Shown here: piece by piece, positions 18,344 through 29,925 of the stretch
Position numbering within the stretch: the stretch's first letter is position 1
How the letters are laid out: every line of letters begins with the position of its first letter
NCBI GenBank assembly: GCA_049194865.1
Contig: JBLZWL010000129.1
Location: forward strand, 1-64,000
From: Myxococcus terminator_A
GTDB taxonomy: Bacteria; Myxococcota; Myxococcia; Myxococcales; Myxococcaceae
DNA length: 64,000 nt
Direction: 5' to 3'
Notes under the pieces: generated by a model
The model's input: the letters and a program-made list of their open reading frames with translations, nothing else
Told to the model about the DNA's origin: nothing
Database searches by the model: none
Translations under genes and position numbers: made by a program

Positions 18344-19987
18344 TCAACGGCCGGTGTAGATGCCGATGGCGCCCGGACGCGTGATGTTGTTGGCGCCATC
18401 ACGAGTGGCCCCGAAGGCCACCAGCACCACGCGCGAGTCGCCCGTGCCCACCACCTGGATATCCCAGAGGGGCTGGCTGGCCAGTCCGCCCAGCGCCTTG
18501 TTGTGGGTGATGACGGTCCCCTCGGTGTGCAGGCGCATCAGACCCCGGCCCCAGCGGTGGCCAATCCACAGGCTGCCGTCGCGAGAGTCCCGCTCCAGCG
18601 AGGCCACGAAGCGCTCCGCCTCCCCCGTCAGCTCATGGTCCACCACCTGCCCCGTGTCGCTCAGCTTCGCCAGGCCCCACGCGAAGCTGGACACCCACAC
18701 GGTGCCGTCCGGCATCAGCGCCAAATCACTCACCACGTCGTCCTTGCGCTGCGCGGGCGTGGGAGGGATGGGCTCGGCCACGGCGTCGGGCCAGATGTCG
18801 ATGCGGTTGGCGGTGTGTTTCTTCTCCTCGGACTGCTTGCGCGCGGCCTCGAAGTTCCAGGGCGCGCCGGTGCCCGCGTGGCCCACGGCGTTGGTCATGA
18901 TTCGGAAGCGCGAGCTGCGGATGGCGGTGCCCATCCACACGTCGCCATCCGGACGCACCGCCACGCCCCACACGTCCCCGGCGAGCCGGCTGTCCTCGTC
19001 CGTCTCGTCCGTGCCGTGCATCTGGATGGCGGGGTGGACGTGCTCCATGACGCCGAACTTGCAGCGCTGGCGCAGCTCGCGGTCCACCTCGTTGCCCTGG
19101 GCATCATGGGACACGTAGGGCCACGCGTTTGCGGCGCGGACCTCGGCATTGGCGCAGGCCTCGCCGCCCTGGTAGTTCGCCTCGCCCCACGCGAGGCCAT
19201 GGTTGGCGGCGAACCACAGGCCCTGGGTGGCCTTGTCCCAGACGATGCGGTTCACCGTGCAGAGCTTCTCGCGGTGGCCATAGCCGGGCACCGAGTGCGC
19301 GGGCGAGTGGAGGTCATAGTGGACGACGGCCAGGGTGCCATCGACCTTCAGCTCCACGCGGTCCGCGTCGCCGCTCTTGTAGATGGCGGGGTCCTCGGGC
19401 TGGCCGGGGGCCTTGTAGAACTCGCTCTCGCAGTTGGGGCGGCCCTGGTAGCCGACGAAGACGGTGCCCGGGGGACCGCCCGTCACCGCCGTCACCTTGA
19501 GGTAGCGGTTCTCTGGCAGCGGGTCCTTGCCCTTCCACGCGGCCCAGGGGTGCAGGCCGTCCGCCATGGTGAAGCACTGGAAGGTGTTGGCGCCGGGGCG
19601 CAGCAGACAGAGGCCGTCCTCGCCGCCCGCGACCCAGAGGTTGCCGCCCTCGTCCTGGGTGACGCCGAGCACCTCGCGCGGTCCACCCTGCGCGGAGCCG
19701 AGGAAGCGCCAGCCGCTGGCATCGGGAGGAATGGGTGGGCCGCTGGCCGGGCCGGCATCGGGTGCTCCGGCGTCGGGCGTGCCCGCGTCGTCGGGGAGGC
19801 CCGCGTCAGGGGGCTCACCGGCATCGGGTGCTCCGGCGTCGTCATCGACGGGCGCTGTGCCCGCGTCGGGTTGTTCCTCCTGGTCCTCGATGGGCGGCGC
19901 GCGTGTGTCCACGCTGTCCTTGCAGCCCGCGAGCAAGAGCGCGCCCAGCAATCCCAGCCACCATCCACCTCGTCCATGCCCGCACAT
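18344..19987 (-). CDS. Propeller lipoprotein with PDAG linker
   Basis: A 547-residue lipoprotein with signal peptide ending LGALLLAGC, a classical lipobox. Residues 25-90 are a linker of Asp, Ala, Gly and Pro, with PDAG repeated. The remainder has propeller-like blades such as EGGNLWVAGGEDGLCLL, GDVWGVAVRPDGDVWMGTAI and GSLWIGHRWGRGLMRL, similar to two-component-regulator propeller repeats. It is probably a surface protein. Its stop lies ten bases from the hairpin before glpK. Confidence 0.75.
   Translation of the reverse strand: MCGHGRGGWWLGLLGALLLAGCKDSVDTRAPPIEDQEEQPDAGTAPVDDDAGAPDAGEPPDAGLPDDAGTPDAGAPDAGPASGPPIPPDASGWRFLGSAQGGPREVLGVTQDEGGNLWVAGGEDGLCLLRPGANTFQCFTMADGLHPWAAWKGKDPLPENRYLKVTAVTGGPPGTVFVGYQGRPNCESEFYKAPGQPEDPAIYKSGDADRVELKVDGTLAVVHYDLHSPAHSVPGYGHREKLCTVNRIVWDKATQGLWFAANHGLAWGEANYQGGEACANAEVRAANAWPYVSHDAQGNEVDRELRQRCKFGVMEHVHPAIQMHGTDETDEDSRLAGDVWGVAVRPDGDVWMGTAIRSSRFRIMTNAVGHAGTGAPWNFEAARKQSEEKKHTANRIDIWPDAVAEPIPPTPAQRKDDVVSDLALMPDGTVWVSSFAWGLAKLSDTGQVVDHELTGEAERFVASLERDSRDGSLWIGHRWGRGLMRLHTEGTVITHNKALGGLASQPLWDIQVVGTGDSRVVLVAFGATRDGANNITRPGAIGIYTGR
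19752..19841. repeat. Direct repeat coding for the PDAG linker
   Basis: An identical 24-bp sequence, beginning CCGGCATCGGGTG, occurs at 19752-19775 and 19818-19841, 66 bases apart. Similar shorter words lie between. It encodes the PDAG-rich linker of the lipoprotein on the minus strand and could change length by slippage or recombination. Confidence 0.7.
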
Positions 19988-20275
19988 GTCTGCTCTGCCT
20001 CCGACGGCCCTGGGCGAACGGCCCTCACGCGCCGGTGGCTTGGAGGCAAGTCGGGTGCCAGCAGCGCGAAGGCTGGAATGGGACGCGCCAGGGGCATGAC
20101 AGGGTGAGGCGAGGGATGTGAGGAAGCGCCGCGCTGCCCATGGGAGGAAATGCGCGGCCTGGCCCCCGAGGTGGGGGACGGCGTCACGTGGTGAGCAGTG
20201 AGGCCCGGTCAGCGCTCTCGGGTGGCGGATTCAAACAAACAGGTGCGGGTGCTGGAGTGTGCGGTGGGGGAGGGC

Positions 20276-20833
20276 TCACTCCAGGTTGGAGGCGCGCAAG
20301 CCAGGCATCAGACAGAAGCGCACCATGGTGCATTCGATTTGATGCAGTCCCGCCGCCAGTGCACGGGCGGTCGCCCGGGGGTTGTGGACCGCGAAGGACC
20401 TCCGGACCCTGCCTTCCTCGAAGATGGCCTCCAGCAGCGCGAGCTCGCGAGCCCGGGGGCCGGCGAGGCACGGCTCGACGAGGGGGAGGATGTCGCGAAG
20501 CGCCGCGGTGGTGATTCGCAGGTCGCGAATCATCCGCTCCACCATCCCCTGACGGATTTCGATGAACGTCTGCAACCTCACCTCGGGAGTCCTCGCGTCC
20601 CAGACGGCGGCCTCGATGTCCGCGAGCGCCACGGCCCAGACCTGGTCCACCACCGCGTTGAACAGGTCCTTCTTGGTCTTGAAGTAGGAGTGGAGCATCC
20701 CCGGAGACAGGCTCGCGCTCCGCGCAATGTCTTGCATGGAGGCCCCTGTGAAGCCCCGCCGGGCAAAGGCCTCGCGTGCCGCCGTGAGAATGGCGGCCCG
20801 CTGTCTGGGAATCATCGAGACGACGGTCATCAT
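20276..20833 (-). CDS. TetR-family regulator (second of the efflux locus)
   Basis: A 185-residue TetR protein. The N-terminal helix-turn-helix reads AILTAAREAFARRGFTGAS, then MQDIARSASLSPGMLHSYF at about residues 20-55. The C-terminal ligand domain is variable, as usual. The start lies 23 bases after the stop of the Omp85-like gene on the same strand, so it is the last gene of the efflux operon. ATG 20833 is chosen; ATG 20830 or 20815 are possible. It may give feedback on the operon or control another gene set. Confidence 0.8.
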   Translation of the reverse strand: MMTVVSMIPRQRAAILTAAREAFARRGFTGASMQDIARSASLSPGMLHSYFKTKKDLFNAVVDQVWAVALADIEAAVWDARTPEVRLQTFIEIRQGMVERMIRDLRITTAALRDILPLVEPCLAGPRARELALLEAIFEEGRVRRSFAVHNPRATARALAAGLHQIECTMVRFCLMPGLRASNLE

Positions 20834-20856
20834 GCGAGCGCTCACTCCGAAGGCCG

Positions 20857-22200
20857 TTAGAAGCCGAAGCCCACCGCCACCGAGGTCACCACGTCTCCCG
20901 ACAGCGGGTCTCTCGCCAGCTCGATGCCGACGGCGGGAATCGCCACCTCGCGGACGTAGGCGCGGACGCCCACTCCGGGGGAGACGTACTTGAGCAACGA
21001 GCTCCGCCACTCCACCCGGCCCACATCCACGAAGGCATGCGCGGTGAGGGTCAGCATGCTGGGGCTCCAGAGCGGCACCTGATACTCCAACGTCGCCGAG
21101 CTCGCCGTCTCCGCCCACAGGGTCCCCGCGGCGAAGCCACGGCTCCCCGTGCGACCGCCCAGGAGCTGCGCGTCCAGGAACGCGTCCCCTCGCGTCTGTC
21201 CGTGCTGGGCCGTCAAGGTCAGCGCGTGGTTGCCAAAGACAGGCAGTGTGTAGCTCGCGAAGAGCGACACCTGACGCAGCTCGCGAGAAGAACCCAGGAA
21301 GCCCAGGCCCTCACGGTAGAGCGCCCGAGCCACCAGGCCTTCGTTGAAATAGAAATGGAAGTCCTGGCCCAGGTATTCGGCCGACATGCTGACTCCGTGC
21401 ACCTCTCCCCGCTGAGGAGTCTCCGGGCCAGTCGTCAAGGCGAGTGGCTTGTTGATGAGGGAGAACCACCCCGCGCCAACGTTCAGCTCCGGCGTCACCT
21501 GGTAGCCGAGCGTCCCCGCGATGTCGAAGCGCCTGTCCGTGTATGTGTCCTTGATGACGTCCCGGACGTGGCGCTCCCTGTCCGTCTTGGCGAACTGGAA
21601 CGAGAGGAGGCCCGTCCAGGGGCTGCCTCCGATGCTCGGGTCCCGATACATGGAGAACAGGGTGCCTCCCCGGTTGCCCCACATCCCTCCGCCCACCAGC
21701 GTCTTGCGCAGCCCGAAGAGGTTGCTCTCGACGGCGAAGACACCTGCCTGCCACTGCCCCTTGCCCGAGGAGAAGACGGGGATGGGCAACAGCGTCCAGC
21801 GCTCCTCGACGGTGATTTGGAGTCCGACGCCCTCGCCCTCGGGACGTGTCAGCACCTCCACGCTCTTGAAGAGCTGCAGGTTGAGCAGCCTGCGCTTCAG
21901 CTCGGCGGCGTCTCCGGTGGTGAGCACATCCCCCGGAGCCATGCGCATGGCTCCGAGGATGACGGACTCCCGCGTGCGGGTGTTGCCCTGGATGTCGATG
22001 CGCTCGATGCGCCCCGTCAGCGTCGCGGGCGGTGGGGCCGAGGCTTCAATCGACACTTCTCCCGCGAGCGGCGCGGGGCCAGGGCTCGATGGAGTCTTCA
22101 CGTCCTGAGCCCGGCTCGAGAACGGGAGCGCGACGGCGTGCAGCACGACGAGGAGTCGGGCGTGGTGCAGGGACGTGTTCAGCATGGATGCGGTCTTCAT
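20857..22200 (-). CDS. Omp85/TamA-like outer-membrane protein with one POTRA domain
   Basis: A 447-residue exported protein. After the signal peptide (ending near FSSRAQ), residues 60-135 form a POTRA domain: IERIDIQGNTRTRESVILGAM, GDAAELKRRLLNLQLFKSVEV, LQITVEERWTLLPIP. The rest is a beta barrel. It includes SRGFAAGTLWAETASSATLEY, at the position of the conserved (V/I)RGF-type motif of Omp85 proteins. It ends in VAVGFGF, a terminal strand with a final Phe. Omp85 proteins insert or export outer-membrane or surface proteins. One POTRA is few, as in TamA-like or short forms. It lies 20 bases after the tolC-like gene in the efflux operon, an unusual place. Confidence 0.8.
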   Translation of the reverse strand: MKTASMLNTSLHHARLLVVLHAVALPFSSRAQDVKTPSSPGPAPLAGEVSIEASAPPPATLTGRIERIDIQGNTRTRESVILGAMRMAPGDVLTTGDAAELKRRLLNLQLFKSVEVLTRPEGEGVGLQITVEERWTLLPIPVFSSGKGQWQAGVFAVESNLFGLRKTLVGGGMWGNRGGTLFSMYRDPSIGGSPWTGLLSFQFAKTDRERHVRDVIKDTYTDRRFDIAGTLGYQVTPELNVGAGWFSLINKPLALTTGPETPQRGEVHGVSMSAEYLGQDFHFYFNEGLVARALYREGLGFLGSSRELRQVSLFASYTLPVFGNHALTLTAQHGQTRGDAFLDAQLLGGRTGSRGFAAGTLWAETASSATLEYQVPLWSPSMLTLTAHAFVDVGRVEWRSSLLKYVSPGVGVRAYVREVAIPAVGIELARDPLSGDVVTSVAVGFGF

Positions 22201-22219
22201 GGCGTTCGATGAATCGCTG

Positions 22220-23653
22220 CTACCGCGCGGGCGCCAGGGAGTTGCCGGTGGGGTCGAAGAGGCCCGTCGCGCGGGCCAGGGCCAGACGTGACAGCTGCAC
22301 GTTGAGCGCCTCCGTCACGGCGGACATCTGGGCGCTCGCGAGCGTCGCGTTGACGTCCGTCACCTGGAGGTACGTCGTGGCGCCCGCATCGAAGCTCTGC
22401 TTCGCGAGCCGTGCGCTCTCCCACGCGAGCTTCACCCGCTCCTCGGCCGTGCTGAGGTTGACCTCCGCGCTCTCCAACTCGCTGCGCGCCTTGCGGACTT
22501 CGTCGCGAATCTTCTCCTCGGTGCCGCGCAGGTTGGCGTTCGCCTCGGCGATCTTCCCGGAGGACTCCCGCAGGTTGGCTTCGCGCAGTCCGCCGTCGAA
22601 CAGGTTCCACGACAGGGCCAGTCCCGCCGTCCACGTGGACGCCACGCCGGTGAGGCCAGCGGTGTTGCTCGTCGAGACGTTGCCCGTGGCATGCAGGGTG
22701 GGGAAGTACTCCATGGCGACCTGTCGGCGCCCACCGCGCGCCAGGTCCACGTTGAGGCGCGCGGCCGCCGCGTCTGGACGATGGTCGAGGGCCGTCTTCT
22801 CCGCCGTGCTCGCATCTCCCGCCTGGGAGGGGACCGCGACGGCCGCCTCCTTGGGGGCCGCCACGTCGAAGTCCACTGGCCGCGCGAGGAGCGCCGCGAG
22901 GGAGCTCTTCGCGGTCGCATAGGCGTTGCGGCTGCGCACCACCTCCTGCTCGGCCTGCTTGCGGTCCAGCGTCGCGCGCAGCAGCGCCAGCCGCTCCACG
23001 TCACCCACCTCGAAGCGATTCTTGGCATCGCGCTCGAAGCCGAGACGGACCTCCAGGAGCTGCTCCTGCACCGCCATCGCCTCCCGCAGGCTCGCGGCGC
23101 CGAGATAGGCCTGGGCCACCGAGAAGAGAATCTCGCGGCGCGAGTTCTCCGCCGTCAGTCCCGCCACCTTCTCACCCAGGTAGGCATTCTTGATGGCGGG
23201 CCACAGCGTGGGGACGAGCAGGGCCTGCCGCGCGGAAATCTGACCGGAGAGCTGGTCCTGCTTCTGCAAGGTGATGGGTTCCGGAGCGCCAGGGAGGGTG
23301 AACGTCAGCTCCCTCGGATTGCGGAGGTACGAGCCGCTCGCGGTGACGCTGGGGAGGTAGCCGGACCAGGCCTTGTTGCCCAGCTCCTTGGACTGCTGGA
23401 GCCGAGCGCGCGCGGCGTCGAGGCTGGGGCTCTGCTTCTCCGCGAGGGCGATGGCCTCCTCGAGCGTGAGCAGCGGGAGCGCGGTCGCCTCCGTGCCAGA
23501 CGCGGGCATCGGCACGCCGGAGGCCGCCTGGGACGCCGCGTCCCGCACGGGTGTGTCGCTCGCCGGCTGGGAAGTGGGGGTGCGTCCGGGAGTGGCGGAG
23601 AGGTTGGGCGCCTGCGTCAGCAGGACACTGGTGAGGAGCGCATGGAGGAGCAT
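22220..23653 (-). CDS. TolC-family outer-membrane efflux channel
   Basis: A 477-residue protein with signal peptide MLLHALLTSVLLTQAPN. Two OEP repeats follow, each with long helices: LEEAIALAEKQSPSLDAARARLQQ at the start of the first, and GKIAEANANLRGTEEKIRDEV in the second. AGLALSWNLFDGG marks the typical strand between helices. It forms the outer-membrane duct of the RND pump encoded upstream. ATG 23653 is chosen for the signal peptide; GTG 23692 is an in-frame extension without one. Confidence 0.85.
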   Translation of the reverse strand: MLLHALLTSVLLTQAPNLSATPGRTPTSQPASDTPVRDAASQAASGVPMPASGTEATALPLLTLEEAIALAEKQSPSLDAARARLQQSKELGNKAWSGYLPSVTASGSYLRNPRELTFTLPGAPEPITLQKQDQLSGQISARQALLVPTLWPAIKNAYLGEKVAGLTAENSRREILFSVAQAYLGAASLREAMAVQEQLLEVRLGFERDAKNRFEVGDVERLALLRATLDRKQAEQEVVRSRNAYATAKSSLAALLARPVDFDVAAPKEAAVAVPSQAGDASTAEKTALDHRPDAAAARLNVDLARGGRRQVAMEYFPTLHATGNVSTSNTAGLTGVASTWTAGLALSWNLFDGGLREANLRESSGKIAEANANLRGTEEKIRDEVRKARSELESAEVNLSTAEERVKLAWESARLAKQSFDAGATTYLQVTDVNATLASAQMSAVTEALNVQLSRLALARATGLFDPTGNSLAPAR

Positions 23654-23755
23654 GGTGGGGACCGAGGCGGGTGCGTCAGGAGGAGAGGACACACGAGGTG
23701 CGTCGCGGCCCCTTGAGAGGGCCGGAGCGTCGACCTCGCGAGTCGGAGGGAAGGG

Positions 23756-23788
23756 GGCGGAACCGAGGGTGTGGCTCTCGGCTCCGCC
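23756..23788 (-). promoter_or_regulatory. Hairpin between the RND and tolC-like genes
   Basis: In the minus-strand RNA, GGCGGAGCCGAG pairs with CTCGGTTCCGCC over 12 bp with one G-U pair and a 9-nt loop. It lies in the 159-base gap of the efflux operon. Without a U run it is more likely an mRNA-stability or partial attenuation element than a full terminator. Confidence 0.5.
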
Positions 23789-23812
23789 TTCAGTGGGGCA
23801 CGGGCTCGTGCT

Positions 23813-26932
<3,120 letters not shown>

Positions 26933-26971
26933 GGTGGTGGCGCTCGTCGGAGAGGGGAGGGAAGGGGAGGG

Positions 26972-28084
26972 CTACTGGACGACCTGGAGCGCGACGCCGT
27001 TCTGGAGCGGCAGGCTGGCGTCGGCGACGACGCGCTCCTCGTGGCCGAGCCCATGCACCACGCGCACGAAGCCGGGCAGCACGCGCTCCACCTTGACGTC
27101 ACGGCGCTGCGCCTTGCCGTCCTGGACCACCCAGACGAAGCCCTGCTGGCCCTTCGAGTTGACGGCCTGCGAGGGCAGGAAGAGCCCCGCCTGGCCCGAC
27201 GTGTCGTCGGTGGCCATCATGTTGGAGAAGTCCAGCTCCACCAGGGCGCCCGCGCGAAGGACGACGCCTTCGCTCTTCGCCGGCAGCACGTCCGCGAGCA
27301 CCTCGACGGTGCGCGTCTGCGAGTCGATGGTGGCGCCGAGGCTCCTCACCTTCGCCTCGAAGGGCGCGCCGGAGGGGTTGAGTGTGCCCTTGACGATGGT
27401 GCCCACCTTCACGCGGTCGACGAAGGCCTCCGGCACCGGGGCGCGCACCTCGAGCGCCTGCGTGTTGACGAGGCCGAAGATGGCCGTGCCCGGCGACACG
27501 TAGTCCCCCTCGTTGCGGCTGCGCGTGGTGATGACGCCGTCGAAGGGCGCGGTGAGGGTGGCGTCGCGCAGCGCCTCCTGCGCGCTGGCGAAGACCGCCG
27601 CCGCCTGCTCGGCCTGGGCCTGGGCCTGGCGGTAGCCGACTTCGGCCTTGTCCAGTGTGGCGCGCGCGAGGCTGCCCGACTCCGCCAGCACCCGTGCCCG
27701 CTCCACCTCTGTCTTCGCGCCCTCCATCGCCGCTTCAGCCGCGGCCTTGGCGGCGCGTGTCTGATTGGCGGTGAGCCGCGCGTTGGAGGTGTCCAGCTGC
27801 GCGAGCACCTGGCCGCGCTTCACCGCGTCGCCCGCGTTCACGGTGACTTTCGTGAGGGTGCCGGAGACCTCCGCGCTCAGCGTCGCCTCCTGCTTGGCGC
27901 GCACGCTGCCGGTGGCCTGCAGGACGCTCGCCTCGAGCTGCTTGGCCGGAGTGACTGCCTTGACGCCCACCGGCTTCTGGACGGCCTGCGCCGCGGGAGG
28001 GGGAGCCACGGGCTTGCTGCCCCCGCCACACGCCCCCGCCACCACGGCCACCACCACCACTGCTGCCTTCAAGCTCGTCTTCAT
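26972..28084 (-). CDS. Periplasmic adaptor (membrane fusion) lipoprotein of the RND pump
   Basis: A 370-residue lipoprotein (leader VVVVAVVAGAC). It has the lipoyl half-motifs SAEVSGTLTKVTVNAGDAVKRGQVLAQLD and TLTAPFDGVITTRSRNEGDYVSPG around an alpha-hairpin (AAKAAAEAAMEGAKTEVERA), then beta-barrel and membrane-proximal domains. It joins the RND pump to the TolC channel. It is the first gene of the efflux operon, with GAGGAA before ATG 28084. A TetR operator lies 52 bases upstream of the start. Confidence 0.9.
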   Translation of the reverse strand: MKTSLKAAVVVVAVVAGACGGGSKPVAPPPAAQAVQKPVGVKAVTPAKQLEASVLQATGSVRAKQEATLSAEVSGTLTKVTVNAGDAVKRGQVLAQLDTSNARLTANQTRAAKAAAEAAMEGAKTEVERARVLAESGSLARATLDKAEVGYRQAQAQAEQAAAVFASAQEALRDATLTAPFDGVITTRSRNEGDYVSPGTAIFGLVNTQALEVRAPVPEAFVDRVKVGTIVKGTLNPSGAPFEAKVRSLGATIDSQTRTVEVLADVLPAKSEGVVLRAGALVELDFSNMMATDDTSGQAGLFLPSQAVNSKGQQGFVWVVQDGKAQRRDVKVERVLPGFVRVVHGLGHEERVVADASLPLQNGVALQVVQ

Positions 28085-28135
28085 CGCTGCGTTCCTCGTC
28101 GTGGGGCCGGGACTTCAAGGGCGTCCGGCACTGAA

Positions 28136-28158
28136 TGACTGATTTGGTTTTCTGGTCA
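28136..28158. promoter_or_regulatory. TetR operator upstream of the efflux operon
   Basis: This 23-bp site shares the form TGAC-N5-TGGT-N2-TC-N-GGTCA with the site at 28815-28837. Its ends, TGAC and GTCA, are inverted. It lies 52-74 bases upstream of the adaptor start, where a repressor would block the operon promoter. Confidence 0.7.
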
Positions 28159-28173
28159 GTCCCGGGCAAACGA

Positions 28174-28215
28174 ACACCCCAACCCTCCGGGCACGGAGTG
28201 GGGCCCGTGGGGTGT
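28174..28215 (-). terminator. Probable terminator of the first tetR gene
   Basis: On the minus strand the stop codon runs into an 8-bp stem, ACACCCCA / TGGGGTGT, with additional pairing inside the loop, followed by TCGTTTG. It would separate tetR from the efflux operon that is transcribed in the same direction. Confidence 0.45.
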
Positions 28216-28814
28216 CAGCTCATGGGGGGCTTGGAGGCGGGTGGGGAGGAGAGGCCGCGGATGAAGACCTCGAAGGCGGCGTCCAGGGCTTGGAGCGTCA
28301 GGGGAGGGGTGTCCTGGGTCATCAGCCTGGGGACGAGCATCCCGATGAGCTCCACGAAGCCGCGCGCCGCCAGTGGGGGGGCGCTGACGGTGAAGGCCCC
28401 CTGCGCCACCCCGTCCTCGAAGACGCGGGCCAGGATGGCGGCGTCCGCCTCCTGCATCTGGGGCACGAGGTGCATCACCTGGGTGCCCAGCTCGAAGAGC
28501 GTGGCCAGCTCGAGGCGCTCCCCGTCGTGCTTCCGGACACTCTGCTCCAGCTTGCAGCGGATGTAGGCGCGGACCTGGGCCTCGGGCGTCGTGGCTCGCT
28601 GGACGCTCGCCTTGAGCTCGGCGAGGCTCATCTCGTGGGATTGCCGGACAATCGCCTCGAACAGCGCTTCCTTGCTCTCGAAGTGCAGGTAGATGCTGCC
28701 CTTGCCGACGCCCGCGCGTTTGGCGATGTCCTCCACCGAGGCCTTCTTGAAGCCGAACCGGGCGAAGACTTCGCCGGCGGCCTTGAGGATGGCGATGCGA
28801 GGGTCGGAACTCAT
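28215..28814 (-). CDS. TetR-family repressor of the efflux operon
   Basis: A 199-residue TetR protein. The helix-turn-helix is AILKAAGEVFARFGF, then ASVEDIAKRAGVGKGSIYLHF at about residues 25-48. The C-terminal half has the helical dimer and ligand domain. The start codon is directly abutted by a 23-bp operator that recurs before the efflux operon 57 bases past its own stop. It therefore probably represses both itself and the pump, with release by a pump substrate. There is no room for a Shine-Dalgarno sequence outside the operator, so the mRNA may be leaderless. Confidence 0.9.
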   Translation of the reverse strand: MSSDPRIAILKAAGEVFARFGFKKASVEDIAKRAGVGKGSIYLHFESKEALFEAIVRQSHEMSLAELKASVQRATTPEAQVRAYIRCKLEQSVRKHDGERLELATLFELGTQVMHLVPQMQEADAAILARVFEDGVAQGAFTVSAPPLAARGFVELIGMLVPRLMTQDTPPLTLQALDAAFEVFIRGLSSPPASKPPMS

Positions 28815-28837
28815 TGACCAGAATGGTAATCCGGTCA
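28815..28837. promoter_or_regulatory. TetR autoregulatory operator
   Basis: TGACC and GGTCA arms flank a 13-bp centre, ending exactly at the tetR start codon. Fifteen of 23 positions match the site at 28136-28158, including TGAC, TGGT and GGTCA. Confidence 0.7.
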
Positions 28838-28974
28838 GTGGGTCATCGCAAGTCCCTTGTCGCGGGACTCATGTGCCGCATGCACCCACCCGGGCGGGCT
28901 TCAGGGGGCTTGTCTGGCGGGTCGTCAGGCGCCCGGCGCTCGCGAGGGTGCGCCGGGGCCGGGGTTGGGGTGGC

Positions 28975-29844
28975 TCAGGAGGGTTTCGAGTTGGAGTGGT
29001 CGGTGGCCTTGCTGACGAGGTAGCCGCCATGGCTGATGGCGAGCAGGGCGATGAGGCCTTCGGAGAGCTCCGGGAGGCTGGTGAGGGCGCCGCGTCGGAT
29101 GGCCATGGAGATGTCGACGAAGTAGGTCACCGCGGCGATGGCGGTGAAATAGAACATCTGCACCTTGGCGAGGTCGATTCGGGCGGTGTTGCCGACCTCG
29201 TCGCCCTGGAAGATGTCGGAGATGCGCGCGTCCTGGATGCTCTTGTTGGCATAGAGGGCGCCCTGGCGCTGGGCGTTGATGTCGGAGGGGCTCTCCGAGA
29301 GCTGGGCGGCGGTGAAGGCGACGACCTTGGCGTCAGGGGTCTTCGCGCGCTTGCCGCTGAGCAGCAGGGGTGTGCCGAGCAGTGACGTCGAGGCGATGCC
29401 CATGGCCCACCAGAGCTCCTGGGGGATGGCGACGTTGACGGCATCGGGAGTGTTTGTCTTCACTCGGGCGATGACCATGGTCAGGTAGCCGGCGACGACG
29501 ATGACGGTCCAGGTGGCGGCCTGGAAGCGAGACAGGCTCATGATGTTGCGCTCGCTGATGAGCACGCCGAAGGGTGTCCCGGTGAGGCTGTGGCCGAGCA
29601 CGGCGAGGAAGGCGAGCAGCACGGCGGACGCGGCGATGTAGCTCCAGCCAGGGGCGATGAACCACGCCGCCGCGACGCTGAGCAATGGCAGCGCGGTGGT
29701 GAGCATCATCAGCCGCTGGTTCTGTGGGACTGGGATGGGAGTGACGGCGCCGCCTGGTTCAGGAGGCGTGAGGCGCACATCGGGTTGAATTGCCGCGACG
29801 ACGGACACACCAGCACTGGTGCTCGCTTCACTGTCATGACTCAT
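28975..29844 (-). CDS. Four-helix membrane protein of unknown function
   Basis: A 289-residue protein with a proline-rich cytoplasmic N-terminus and four hydrophobic segments: MMLTTALPLLSVAAAWFI, YIAASAVLLAFLAVLG, ATWTVIVVAGYLTMVIA and VQMFYFTAIAAVTYFV, with another weak segment near the C-terminus. Between helices lie charged loops such as LISERNIMSLSRFQ and NKSIQDARISDIFQGDE. No family was recognised. The start at ATG 29844 follows GGGGGG. It lies between the efflux locus and the ABC operon on the same strand but with clear gaps to both. Confidence 0.65.
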   Translation of the reverse strand: MSHDSEASTSAGVSVVAAIQPDVRLTPPEPGGAVTPIPVPQNQRLMMLTTALPLLSVAAAWFIAPGWSYIAASAVLLAFLAVLGHSLTGTPFGVLISERNIMSLSRFQAATWTVIVVAGYLTMVIARVKTNTPDAVNVAIPQELWWAMGIASTSLLGTPLLLSGKRAKTPDAKVVAFTAAQLSESPSDINAQRQGALYANKSIQDARISDIFQGDEVGNTARIDLAKVQMFYFTAIAAVTYFVDISMAIRRGALTSLPELSEGLIALLAISHGGYLVSKATDHSNSKPS

Positions 29845-29925
29845 GACACCCCCCGGGTGAGGGGTGAAGCATAGGCTCTCTTTCAGCCTCCCTGCCATGG
29901 GCCCACTGGAATCAGACAGCCGTGG

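Noticed and set aside
19988..20275. Gap between the PDAG lipoprotein and the second TetR gene
   Set aside because: It holds purine-rich sequence and a TTTGTTTG stretch on the minus strand after the TetR stop, but no clean stem or promoter could be defined.
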